Of a stretch of DNA of 8,403 bases, positions 1 through 6,393 are shown piece after piece; position 1 is the first letter of the stretch, and each line of letters begins with the position of its first letter. The stretch comes from Vallitaleaceae bacterium. GTDB lineage: Bacteria > Bacillota > Clostridia > Lachnospirales > Vallitaleaceae. Made by a program: the position numbers and the translations under genes. The stretch is taken from NCBI GenBank assembly GCA_027858555.1, contig JAQICP010000109.1, forward strand, positions 1 through 8,403, written 5' to 3'. Under the pieces are notes generated by a model. That model made no database searches. It was not told where the DNA came from and saw only the letters and a program-made list of their open reading frames with translations.

Positions 1-19
1 TATACCAATGGAATAGTCC

Positions 20-481
20 TTATTCTTTTATTAGTTTCATTAATTCCTCATAATGGCCTGTTTCTTCTTGAATTAATCTTTCAAGAATGCTGATCAATTG
101 TGGTTTAGCATATTCTAACATAGCTGTATAATAATCGATCGTTATCTTTTCTGTTAATATGCCTGCTTTTATCGCCCCGTTAATGGATTGATTCAGCATA
201 CCTTCTCTGTTAAATGCCGTATATTTTGCATAATCAGCAAACACTGCAGAAACATCAGAATCGGTCAAATACTTATACAAATTATCTTCCGTTGCTACCT
301 CATCATATATTTTCTGAAAAACTGCAACGTGCTGTTTCTCGTCATCAGCCAGTTTTAACATAAAAGCTCTCGATTCATCACTTTGGTCAAGTGTTGCTAA
401 GTCTAGATAAAACTTAACACCAGCCTCTTCAATGCTAATAGCAAATATTAAAAGTTCTAATACAGAAAATTCCTTATTCAT
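20..481 (-). CDS. Ferritin-like (rubrerythrin-domain) di-iron protein
   Basis: This 153-residue helical protein matches the erythrin/rubrerythrin-like branch of the ferritin superfamily (COG1633-like). The di-iron pattern repeats in two halves: E18 followed by FY at 24-25 with E48-x2-H51, then E111 followed by YY at 117-118 with E140-x2-H143. No rubredoxin-type CxxC domain is present, so it is not a full rubrerythrin with its own electron-transfer site. Plausible roles are peroxide reduction or iron binding during oxidative stress, which would fit the FetAB-like exporter upstream; this is inferred from context. The ATG at 481 has AAGGA five bases upstream, and the gap to the adenosyltransferase gene is 18 bases, so it belongs to the same operon. 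The 19 bases past its stop show no terminator, so the operon may continue beyond the window. Confidence 0.88.
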   Translation of the reverse strand: MNKEFSVLELLIFAISIEEAGVKFYLDLATLDQSDESRAFMLKLADDEKQHVAVFQKIYDEVATEDNLYKYLTDSDVSAVFADYAKYTAFNREGMLNQSINGAIKAGILTEKITIDYYTAMLEYAKPQLISILERLIQEETGHYEELMKLIKE

Positions 482-499
482 AATAATCCTTCTTTCTTT

Positions 500-1051
500 T
501 TAGACTAGTTTCATTATATCATCATTCACACCTTGCATAAAGTTAAAGTATCTAGCTAAGGTGAAGAAATAATCTGATAATCTGTTAACATATTGATAAC
601 CGATTGGGAAGTCACCTTCCCATTCTAGATATTGCAGTACCGTTACAAAAGTTCTTTCAGAGCGGCGTACTACACTTCTAATAACCTGACACATAGTAGC
701 ACTAATTGTGCCATTATAGTATATGAAATTCTTGAGTTCTCCTGCTTTTGAAGTCATTTCATCAATGGACTTTTCTAGTTTTTCAATATCACTGGTCTGT
801 ATATATTCTTTATTGAATTTGGTAGCAACATCACTGCCACTTCTAAATAAACTATACTGACAATTTCTAAGCGATCTGTCAATGATGACATTGGGATGGT
901 CCGCAGAAATAGTAGCTCTTAAATGCCCAATATAGGCATTGGTTTCATCAATATCGCCTTGTAATTGTAGTATGATATCAGCCTTAGATAAGGTCTCACC
1001 TAGAAGATTGGACGTCGATCCGTGGTCTCCTTTTTTTGTGTAAATGTCCAT
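500..1051 (-). CDS. PduO-type ATP:cob(I)alamin adenosyltransferase, divergent
   Basis: Enzymes of this family transfer the adenosyl group of ATP to cob(I)alamin, making coenzyme B12 for mutases, dehydratases and related enzymes. The 183-residue protein has the N-terminal ATP-binding stretch IYTKKGDHGSTSNLL (3-17), then QGDIDETNAYIG, where D35 matches the conserved Asp, RSVVRRSER (125-133), and YVNRLSDYFFTLAR (154-167). Some family positions differ: the usual FILPGG-type segment reads FIYYNGT (F109 kept), and the LHxAR-type helix reads CQVIR. So the fold call is strong, while full activity is less certain. The ATG at 1051 has AGGTG five bases upstream and follows the permease stop by 8 bases. 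No B12-dependent enzyme or B12 riboswitch is in the window, so its client is unknown. Confidence 0.88.
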   Translation of the reverse strand: MDIYTKKGDHGSTSNLLGETLSKADIILQLQGDIDETNAYIGHLRATISADHPNVIIDRSLRNCQYSLFRSGSDVATKFNKEYIQTSDIEKLEKSIDEMTSKAGELKNFIYYNGTISATMCQVIRSVVRRSERTFVTVLQYLEWEGDFPIGYQYVNRLSDYFFTLARYFNFMQGVNDDIMKLV

Positions 1052-1059
1052 GTATACAC

Positions 1060-1845
1060 CTATGCCTTCCTGTGTATTTGTAATCGACCATAGCCATCAA
1101 ACATAGTATTTGAACAAAACCATAGTGCTAATACGATGGTTAGATATTTTACTATGAAGATTGCTAACATTATGGCAATCTGATACTTGATGGCTACTAA
1201 TGGATCAGAGCCTCCAAGTATCTGCCCAGTCATCATGCCAGGTAAAGCAATTAGACCAATCGTTGCAATGGATGCAATGGTCGGATTGATTGTTGCATAT
1301 ACTGCTTCTCTAAAATATGGTGCTTTTGCTTGGCTTTTTGAAGCTCCGAGTGCAAGCCTATAGAGATATACTTTTTCTTGAGATACGATGCCGTTATAGA
1401 AACTGTTCATACCAACAATAATGCCATTTAAGACATTACCAAGTATCATACCCCCAATAGTAATCAAATAAGTAGCATCAAATAAGAATGTCGCACGCAC
1501 CACCACATAATTAAAATAGATCAAAACTGTCATCGTTGGTATGAATATAGCCACAAAAATCGGTAGGAGCATTTTTTTGTAAGGTAATTTAACTGATTTG
1601 ATGATGGATAACGAAGCTATCAACATCATTAACACAATGTATAATATATTGATAGCAATATGATTCCATTTGAAAATATACTGTAAGTACAAACCAACCA
1701 GTGTCAATTGAATCGTCATTCTTGCAACTGCATATAATATCCGCTTATTAATATTGATTTTGAATCTAACATTCAAGTACATAAGTGGTAATATCAATAA
1801 ACCAAGTAAAGCTAAGGAAAAATAAGTAATATCTTTTGCACCCAT
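1060..1845 (-). CDS. fetB: FetB-like (UPF0014/YbbM) ABC transporter permease
   Basis: This 261-residue integral membrane protein is close in length to E. coli FetB (about 259). About seven hydrophobic segments are visible, near residues 8-24, 42-60, 65-83, 94-113, 124-146, 186-208 and 222-246. Family hallmarks are present: GMILGN (132-137), a cytoplasmic coupling stretch around LALGASKSQA, LPGMMTGQILGG (201-212), DPLVAIKYQI, and the Pro-containing INPTIAS helix. With its ATPase it would form an exporter in the cytoplasmic membrane; iron is the likely substrate by family, not proven here. The start chosen is ATG at 1845, overlapping the ATPase stop as TAATG with GGTG eight bases upstream; a TTG at 1851 would have almost no spacer. 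The stop codon TAG sits inside the ribosome binding site of the next gene, so the cluster is tightly coupled. Confidence 0.9.
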   Translation of the reverse strand: MGAKDITYFSLALLGLLILPLMYLNVRFKININKRILYAVARMTIQLTLVGLYLQYIFKWNHIAINILYIVLMMLIASLSIIKSVKLPYKKMLLPIFVAIFIPTMTVLIYFNYVVVRATFLFDATYLITIGGMILGNVLNGIIVGMNSFYNGIVSQEKVYLYRLALGASKSQAKAPYFREAVYATINPTIASIATIGLIALPGMMTGQILGGSDPLVAIKYQIAIMLAIFIVKYLTIVLALWFCSNTMFDGYGRLQIHRKA

Positions 1846-2456
1846 TACCAATTCACCACCTTAATTAGTTCATTGATCCATATCTCATCATGTGAAATGA
1901 TAATAGCTGTAATCGTTGACTGTGAGACATAATCAAATACTTTACTTTTCAAATGAGCATCTAGACCAGATGTTACTTCATCTAAAAGCAAAATCTCTCG
2001 ATTCAGTAAAAAAGCGATTACCAAACCAAGTCTTTGACGCTCACCACCAGAAAAATCCTTAATATTCTTATCTAGTAAACTAAGTTCTAATTCATAGTAT
2101 GTCATGAGTTCAATCAAGCGATCGTTATCAAGCTCTAAATGCTTATTATATTTGTAGTCATAGACCTCTTGTATAAAATCTCTTGCAACTTGCGGCATCA
2201 AATCAACATCTTGGCTCACATAGGCTACCTTACTTCGTAAGTCGCAGGCTGTCTTTTCAGTAACGGGTATCTGATCTATTAATATAGTACCTTCTGATAA
2301 GGTAACAAATCCAAGTACTGCCTTTAAAAGAGAAGATTTCCCTTTCCCTGATGGCGCTTTGAAAAGCACTTTATCGCCCTTGTTAATCACCAAATCAAAT
2401 CCCTGAATCACACTTTTATTGTCAAAATCTATAGCCACGTTTTCGAATGTAATCAT
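1845..2456 (-). CDS. fetA: FetA-like ABC transporter ATPase (YbbL type)
   Basis: This 203-residue ATP-binding subunit would power the membrane permease encoded next. Visible motifs are Walker A APSGKGKSS (34-42, the first Gly replaced by Ala, which the P-loop pattern allows), Q-loop Q82, signature FSGGERQR (135-142), Walker B ILLLDE (155-160), D-loop SGLD (163-166) and H-loop H189. The short length and the pairing with a UPF0014 permease point to the FetAB/YbbLM group, implicated in iron export and oxidative stress resistance in Escherichia coli. The substrate here is inferred from that pairing. The ATG at 2456 has GAGG four bases upstream. The 96-base gap to the DUF134 gene is filled by repeats and shows no terminator, so read-through from the upstream gene is likely. 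Confidence 0.88.
   Translation of the reverse strand: MITFENVAIDFDNKSVIQGFDLVINKGDKVLFKAPSGKGKSSLLKAVLGFVTLSEGTILIDQIPVTEKTACDLRSKVAYVSQDVDLMPQVARDFIQEVYDYKYNKHLELDNDRLIELMTYYELELSLLDKNIKDFSGGERQRLGLVIAFLLNREILLLDEVTSGLDAHLKSKVFDYVSQSTITAIIISHDEIWINELIKVVNW
1854..1860 (-). promoter_or_regulatory. Ribosome binding site deciding the fetB start
   Basis: GGTGGTG on the minus strand lies within the last codons of the ATPase gene. Its final GGTG is eight bases from ATG at 1845-1843 but only two bases from the TTG at 1851-1849, so the ATG is preferred and gives a TAATG stop/start overlap. Confidence 0.6.
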
Positions 2457-2488
2457 ATGCCCTCGCTTTGGAAATTCTATTGTTAATG

Positions 2489-2518
2489 CTACTTATTACT
2501 TACTACTACTTATTACTT
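2489..2518. repeat. 13-nt direct repeat, stop-codon rich
   Basis: CTACTTATTACTT occurs exactly at 2489-2501 and 2506-2518, four bases apart. On the minus strand this reads AAGTAATAAGTAG twice and places stop codons in more than one frame between the DUF134 gene and the ABC ATPase gene. It abuts the 40-bp duplication, suggesting a slippage-prone patch. Confidence 0.8.
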
Positions 2519-2593
2519 GCAGTTATTACAACTGCCATCATGCTCTAGTTGTTTACTTGCAATTATTACAACTGCCATCATGCTCTTGTTGTT
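2514..2593. repeat. 40-bp tandem duplication spanning the DUF134 gene end
   Basis: Units 2514-2553 and 2554-2593 match at 38 of 40 positions. Unit 2554-2593 encodes the last residues of the DUF134 protein (QQEHDGSCNNCK); unit 2514-2553 lies past its stop codon and repeats the same codons in another frame, since 40 is not a multiple of three. Each unit contains a small hairpin (GCAGTT, 5-base loop, AACTGC at 2519-2535; the other copy keeps it through a G-U pair in RNA). No T-tract follows, so it is not a standard terminator. Confidence 0.9.
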
Positions 2594-2888
2594 CACAAAC
2601 TGTATAGTGGCCACCTGTGATGACTAACTTTTTACCTTCAACAAGGCTACTTGCTATCTTCTGTCTTGCCGACTCATATATTCTTTGAACTGTAGATCTA
2701 GCAACGCCCATAAACTCAGCACAAGAAATCTGATTATGTTTGCAATAATCCATCAGTCTGATTACTTCGTATTCTTCGATACTCATATAGATGCATAGTC
2801 CTTCATCTTCTACCTCATACTTGCTTGGACCAAAAACCTTGGTCCTTGGTTCTTTGCATACTTTTCTATCTTTCATAGGTCTTGCCAT
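2553..2888 (-). CDS. DUF134/UPF0251 family predicted DNA-binding protein with Cys-rich tail
   Basis: This 111-residue protein matches the DUF134 (UPF0251) family: an N-terminal MARPMKDRKVC segment, the MSIEEYEVIRLMDYC helix at 35-49, and a helix-turn-helix at about 51-75 (NQISCAEFMGVARSTVQRIYESAR), followed by VEGKKLVITGG. The family is predicted to bind DNA; its ligand and targets are not established to my knowledge. Seven Cys are present (11, 32, 49, 56, 98, 107, 110), with a short tail C98-x8-C107-x2-C110 that could bind a metal or an Fe-S cluster; this is inference. The ATG at 2888 is preceded by GGTGG with a 4-base spacer. As first gene of an operon encoding metal and cobalamin proteins, it is a plausible autoregulator. 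Its last codons lie in one copy of a 40-bp tandem duplication, but the protein end looks intact. Confidence 0.85.
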   Translation of the reverse strand: MARPMKDRKVCKEPRTKVFGPSKYEVEDEGLCIYMSIEEYEVIRLMDYCKHNQISCAEFMGVARSTVQRIYESARQKIASSLVEGKKLVITGGHYTVCEQQEHDGSCNNCK

Positions 2889-2913
2889 AAAACCACCGCT
2901 TTCTCACTTAAGA

Positions 2914-2942
2914 ATAACATATACCTGTTTAATTGAAAACAA
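2914..2942 (-). promoter_or_regulatory. Possible promoter of the metal/cobalamin operon
   Basis: On the minus strand TTGTTT (2942-2937) and TGTTAT (2919-2914) are separated by 17 bases, 25 bases upstream of the DUF134 gene start. The -35 match is poor (three of six) and it overlaps the last bases of the preceding terminator hairpin. A promoter is expected here because the upstream terminator is strong and the next gene starts about 50 bases later, but the exact boxes are tentative. No clear Fur box or riboswitch is seen. Confidence 0.3.
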
Positions 2943-2990
2943 AAAAATGACTTGCCACAGAAACGATGTGGTAAGTCATTTTTTTGTTTT
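2936..2990 (-). terminator. Strong intrinsic terminator closing the signalling cluster
   Basis: A 24-bp inverted repeat (2936-2959 with 2967-2990) has a single G/T mismatch and a 7-base loop. The GC-containing core pairs ATGACTT-CCACA with TGTGG-AAGTCAT and is flanked by A7 and T7. On the minus strand the stem runs into T7 then GTTTTC, a classic rho-independent terminator two bases after the response regulator stop codon. Because the A and T tracts are symmetrical it could also terminate transcription coming from the opposite direction. Confidence 0.93.
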
Positions 2991-2992
2991 TC

Positions 2993-3385
2993 TTATAATA
3001 ATCCAATGCGCTTCATGACATCTATCATTTTCTTCGTATTGATTGGTTTTACAGCATAACCTTCACTGCCATAGTCAAATGCCTGTTGGACCTTATCAAC
3101 ATCATTGAGAGCGGTTGTCATAATAATCCTAGCCTTTTTACTTTCTGGCACGGCTCTTTCTTTCTCAATGTTTCTAATAACTTTTAAAGCTTTGATACCA
3201 TCAATATCAGGCATCATAATATCTAAGCAGACTAAATCATAAGGCTCTTCTTCATCAAGTGCAAGCATATAGGCATCGATGGCTTCCCCACCATCGATGG
3301 TTAAGTCGCACTCCCCATATTTAGATAAAAACTTATATATGAATTTACGGCTAATCATCTCATCTTCTGCAATTAGTATTCTCAT
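2993..3385 (-). CDS. CheY-like single-domain response regulator
   Basis: This 130-residue protein is one receiver domain with no DNA-binding or enzymatic output domain, so it should act by protein-protein contact, as CheY does, or as a phosphate shuttle. Receiver residues are all present: acidic pocket E7/D8, phospho-Asp 55 in CLDIMMPDIDG, T91 in the MTTA switch strand, and K113 in VKP. The start chosen is ATG at 3385, which shares a base with the hybrid kinase TAA (TAATG) and has AAGGAG eight bases upstream. A GTG at 3394 would overlap that ribosome binding site and is unlikely. It closes the signalling cluster and lies directly before the terminator. Its likely phosphodonors are CheA (through its P2 domain) and/or the hybrid kinase; which one is inference. 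CheY is the closest well-known analogue, but a motility role is unproven because no flagellar gene is visible. Confidence 0.92.
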   Translation of the reverse strand: MRILIAEDEMISRKFIYKFLSKYGECDLTIDGGEAIDAYMLALDEEEPYDLVCLDIMMPDIDGIKALKVIRNIEKERAVPESKKARIIMTTALNDVDKVQQAFDYGSEGYAVKPINTKKMIDVMKRIGLL

Positions 3386-6375
3386 TATGACCACTCCTTC
3401 TTAAGGTTATCTTTTAAGGCTACATTCAACTCAAGTAATATTGGTTTTGCTTGTTCGTATTCATTTTTCCTGATTTTCATCTGAAACTTAAAAATCATAT
3501 TGCCAAAATCCTTCATACCAAATGCTTTTGCAATCTGCCTAGCTTTAGTAGCATATCTACCTAATAAAACATACTTGCCTACCTTATATGCTTCATTCAT
3601 ACCAGTTATCAAATCAACCATTAATTGTTTGTACTGTGCTTCTTTGTATCCGCCATACTGTTGCTTTAGCGCTAAGTAATCTGGTCTAAGTACCTTAGAT
3701 ACCTTAATTAGTAATGACTCTTTATCGTATGGTTTTGCTAAATACTCATCCATGCCTTCGCTTAAGAATTTTTCTCGATCACCTTTAAGTGCGTAGGCAG
3801 TCAAGGCTATGATCGGTGTGTACTGATCTGAATCTTTATACCCTTTCCTTATTAATTTTGAAGCTGTAACACCATCCATTTCTGGTAATTGAATATCCAT
3901 TAATATGAAATCATACTGTTTGCACTTTGCTTTATCAACAGCTTCAATGCCATTAATCGCTTCTTCAACCAGGTAGCCTGCTTTCATCATTATTTCTTTA
4001 GCTATCATCATATTGACTTTTTCATCTTCTACTAACAGACAAGTAACACTGTCTAATTCACCAGGCAAATCAATCTCAACTTTTTGCTCAGTGACTGCCT
4101 GCTTAGAAGAGACAACATTCAGATTAAGTGTCACTGAAAAAACCGTACCAATACCCTTCTGACTATTGCAGGTTAGTTTACCACCCATCATTTCAACAAG
4201 ATTTTTAGTGATAACAAGTCCAAGCCCTGTGCCACCAAATTTCCTTGTTATGGAGCTATCCACTTGGCTAAAACTCTTGAATAGATGTTTCTGATCTGCT
4301 TGAGAAATACCAATGCCCGTATCTTGCACTTCAATAATAATACGATAATTATCATTTACTTTCTTAGTTGCTTGCACATTAATCTTAACATGACCTTCAT
4401 GGGTAAATTTTATTGCATTACTAAATAAATTATTCAAGATCTGTTGAATCCTATATGGATCCCCACTAAAGTGAGATGGCATATCTTTTGCGATATTAAT
4501 GACACAGTCTATTTCCTTCTCTTTAATCTTAATCTCAAAGGCTTTATATGTGTTTTTAATAATAGTTTCTAAGCTAAACGGAATGTTCTCCAGCTTAATC
4601 TTATGTGCCTCAATCTTTGATATATCCAGTATATCATTAATTATTCTTAGTAGGTTATTAGAACTATATTTTACCATTTGCAGGTTATCGATCTGTTCTT
4701 TAGTTAACCCATCTGTTTCTAAGGTAAGTTCAGTCATACCTATGATACCATTGATTGGTGTCCTTATTTCATGACTCATATTTGCCAAAAATAGACTTTT
4801 CGCTTGGTCTGCTTGTTTCGCCTCTTCAGTTGCAACCTCTAATTGCCTTGTCAGCTCTTTCATCTGTGTCACATCATCTATTGAGAAAAGAGCGTGTCGT
4901 TCATCTTGCAATTCTATGGGAACGCCAAAAACCCTTAACCATTTTTGTTTACCATTGCCTAGGTTGTAGGTAAGTTCAACCCCTTCATATATCGTACCAT
5001 TCTTAACAATGCTATCAATCAGATCAGTCATCTTAATCCAAGTATTATTAATTTCAAAAACATCCTCTTGAACCAAAAGTGCTTCATAGGTCTTATGGGT
5101 TTCATGGCCCCTAAAAACCGCTCTCATTTTTTCATTAACACGCTTGATCTTGTATTCTTTATCAATGAGTATGATGCCAATTGGGGTTGTTTCTATCATA
5201 GCCATTAGATTGTTTCGTTCGATACGATTAACTTCTAGCAAGCCTTTTTCCTTGGTAATGTCTTGTTTAACAGCAACAAAATTCTTAATGTAACCACTCT
5301 CGTCAAATACTGGTGCAATGGAAGCTTTTTCCCAATAATAGCTGCCATCCTTCTTCTTATTCTGAAATTCACCATGCCACACAAGTCCCGACTTAATACT
5401 TTGCCATAATTGCTTATAGTCTTCCTCGCTGGTATGCCCCGACTTCAATATGCTAGGTTTATTCCCTATTGCTTCAGTATCTGAATAACCCGTCAATTTC
5501 AAAAAAGCCGGATTCACATACTCAATGACACCATTAGCATCTGTGATGACAATGGAATCTGGTGAATATTCCACCGCTTGAGACAATTGTCTGATCTGTA
5601 CTTCAGCCTTCATGATTCTAGATATATCCCGCATGATAATAAACAAGCCTTCAAAGTATTCGCCTGACACATAATTAATATTGGCTGAAATATATTTCAT
5701 TTCATTATTGTTGTTCCTAAGCATTGTGAATCTCGGTAGCCCGGTACTTATCTTGGTAGTAACAATCCCCCTCAAATACTCTAACGTCTTAATTGGTCTA
5801 TCCGTATTAGATAATTGGAAGATATATTCAATTCGTTTGCCCTTCGCTTCAAAAAAATCCATTTTTACTATTTTACTGGCCTGCTCATTGAGATATATTA
5901 GTTTTAGATTATTATCCAAAATAAATATGCATTCGCCCAGTTTTTCAAACATATGAAACGCACTATCACTGATAGCAATCTTTTTAAAATCATCCAGTTC
6001 TTTTTTTTGTTGACTCATGGATGCTTCAAAAAGAGCGCAGCCGAGTTCCACAAACTCATTAGAAGGTATCAGCTTTTTAAATCCCAGTGCCAGATACTTG
6101 TCCTTATTCTTTAAAAGATCATTAGCATCTCCGATGTAAAAAACATTAAGATTATTAATAAAGCAGCTTGCAATACTTTCAATATGTTGAAATGATACTT
6201 CTTTTTTATTACCAACTTGTATAATCACTATGTCAGCAGCTGGCAATTCATCAGGAATGCCCTCTAATAGATCATACTCAAACAGCTCAACATCTAAGAA
6301 TTTCAACTTATTATACAAGAAATTTTTCACATCAATTTGTGGCTTTTGCATTATGTGTATGACTGTCAAAAACAT
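3385..6375 (-). CDS. Soluble hybrid histidine kinase: pseudo-receiver, three PAS, HisKA, HATPase, REC, HPt-like tail
   Basis: This 996-residue hybrid sensor kinase has no membrane segment, so it should sense an intracellular signal through its PAS domains. Order: receiver-like fold without the phospho-Asp (1-125), PAS1 (135-255), PAS2 (263-375, with the conserved KSGHTSEEDY and NKKKDGSYYWEK stretches), PAS3 (388-508), HisKA with SHEIRTP (phospho-His 535), HATPase with N box NNLFSN (648-653), G1 DTGIG (685-689) and G2 GGTGLG (714-719), then a REC domain with acidic pocket E783/D784, phospho-Asp 827, T859 and K881. Residues 896-996 are helical and HPt-like but contain no His. The ATG at 6375 is preceded by GAGGTG with a 5-base spacer, 18 bases after cheA; another Met at codon 9 has no better site. 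PAS ligands cannot be told from sequence. The ORF ends by overlapping the response regulator start, so the two are probably translationally coupled. Confidence 0.93.
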   Translation of the reverse strand: MFLTVIHIMQKPQIDVKNFLYNKLKFLDVELFEYDLLEGIPDELPAADIVIIQVGNKKEVSFQHIESIASCFINNLNVFYIGDANDLLKNKDKYLALGFKKLIPSNEFVELGCALFEASMSQQKKELDDFKKIAISDSAFHMFEKLGECIFILDNNLKLIYLNEQASKIVKMDFFEAKGKRIEYIFQLSNTDRPIKTLEYLRGIVTTKISTGLPRFTMLRNNNNEMKYISANINYVSGEYFEGLFIIMRDISRIMKAEVQIRQLSQAVEYSPDSIVITDANGVIEYVNPAFLKLTGYSDTEAIGNKPSILKSGHTSEEDYKQLWQSIKSGLVWHGEFQNKKKDGSYYWEKASIAPVFDESGYIKNFVAVKQDITKEKGLLEVNRIERNNLMAMIETTPIGIILIDKEYKIKRVNEKMRAVFRGHETHKTYEALLVQEDVFEINNTWIKMTDLIDSIVKNGTIYEGVELTYNLGNGKQKWLRVFGVPIELQDERHALFSIDDVTQMKELTRQLEVATEEAKQADQAKSLFLANMSHEIRTPINGIIGMTELTLETDGLTKEQIDNLQMVKYSSNNLLRIINDILDISKIEAHKIKLENIPFSLETIIKNTYKAFEIKIKEKEIDCVINIAKDMPSHFSGDPYRIQQILNNLFSNAIKFTHEGHVKINVQATKKVNDNYRIIIEVQDTGIGISQADQKHLFKSFSQVDSSITRKFGGTGLGLVITKNLVEMMGGKLTCNSQKGIGTVFSVTLNLNVVSSKQAVTEQKVEIDLPGELDSVTCLLVEDEKVNMMIAKEIMMKAGYLVEEAINGIEAVDKAKCKQYDFILMDIQLPEMDGVTASKLIRKGYKDSDQYTPIIALTAYALKGDREKFLSEGMDEYLAKPYDKESLLIKVSKVLRPDYLALKQQYGGYKEAQYKQLMVDLITGMNEAYKVGKYVLLGRYATKARQIAKAFGMKDFGNMIFKFQMKIRKNEYEQAKPILLELNVALKDNLKKEWS
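3394..3399 (-). promoter_or_regulatory. Ribosome binding site deciding the response regulator start
   Basis: On the minus strand AAGGAG is followed by eight bases and then ATG at 3385-3383. The alternative GTG begins on the last G of this motif, leaving no spacer, so the ATG is the supported start. The motif sits inside the last codons of the hybrid kinase gene. Confidence 0.8.
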
Positions 6376-6393
6376 ACTATCACCTCAATATTG

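Noticed and set aside
1052..1130. B12 riboswitch before the adenosyltransferase gene
   Set aside because: Only eight bases separate it from the permease gene, and no B12-box-like sequence was seen; it must be read from an upstream promoter.
2519..2535. Intrinsic terminator between the DUF134 and ATPase genes
   Set aside because: The stem is only six base pairs and no T-tract follows on either strand.
2489..2593. CRISPR-like array or attachment site
   Set aside because: The 40-bp units are directly adjacent with no spacers, and no cas, integrase or tRNA gene is nearby.
2419..2607. Plus-strand reading frame across the repeat region
   Set aside because: It overlaps the ATPase start and the DUF134 end antisense, its Leu/Cys-rich product comes from the 40-bp repeat, and no homology is recognisable.
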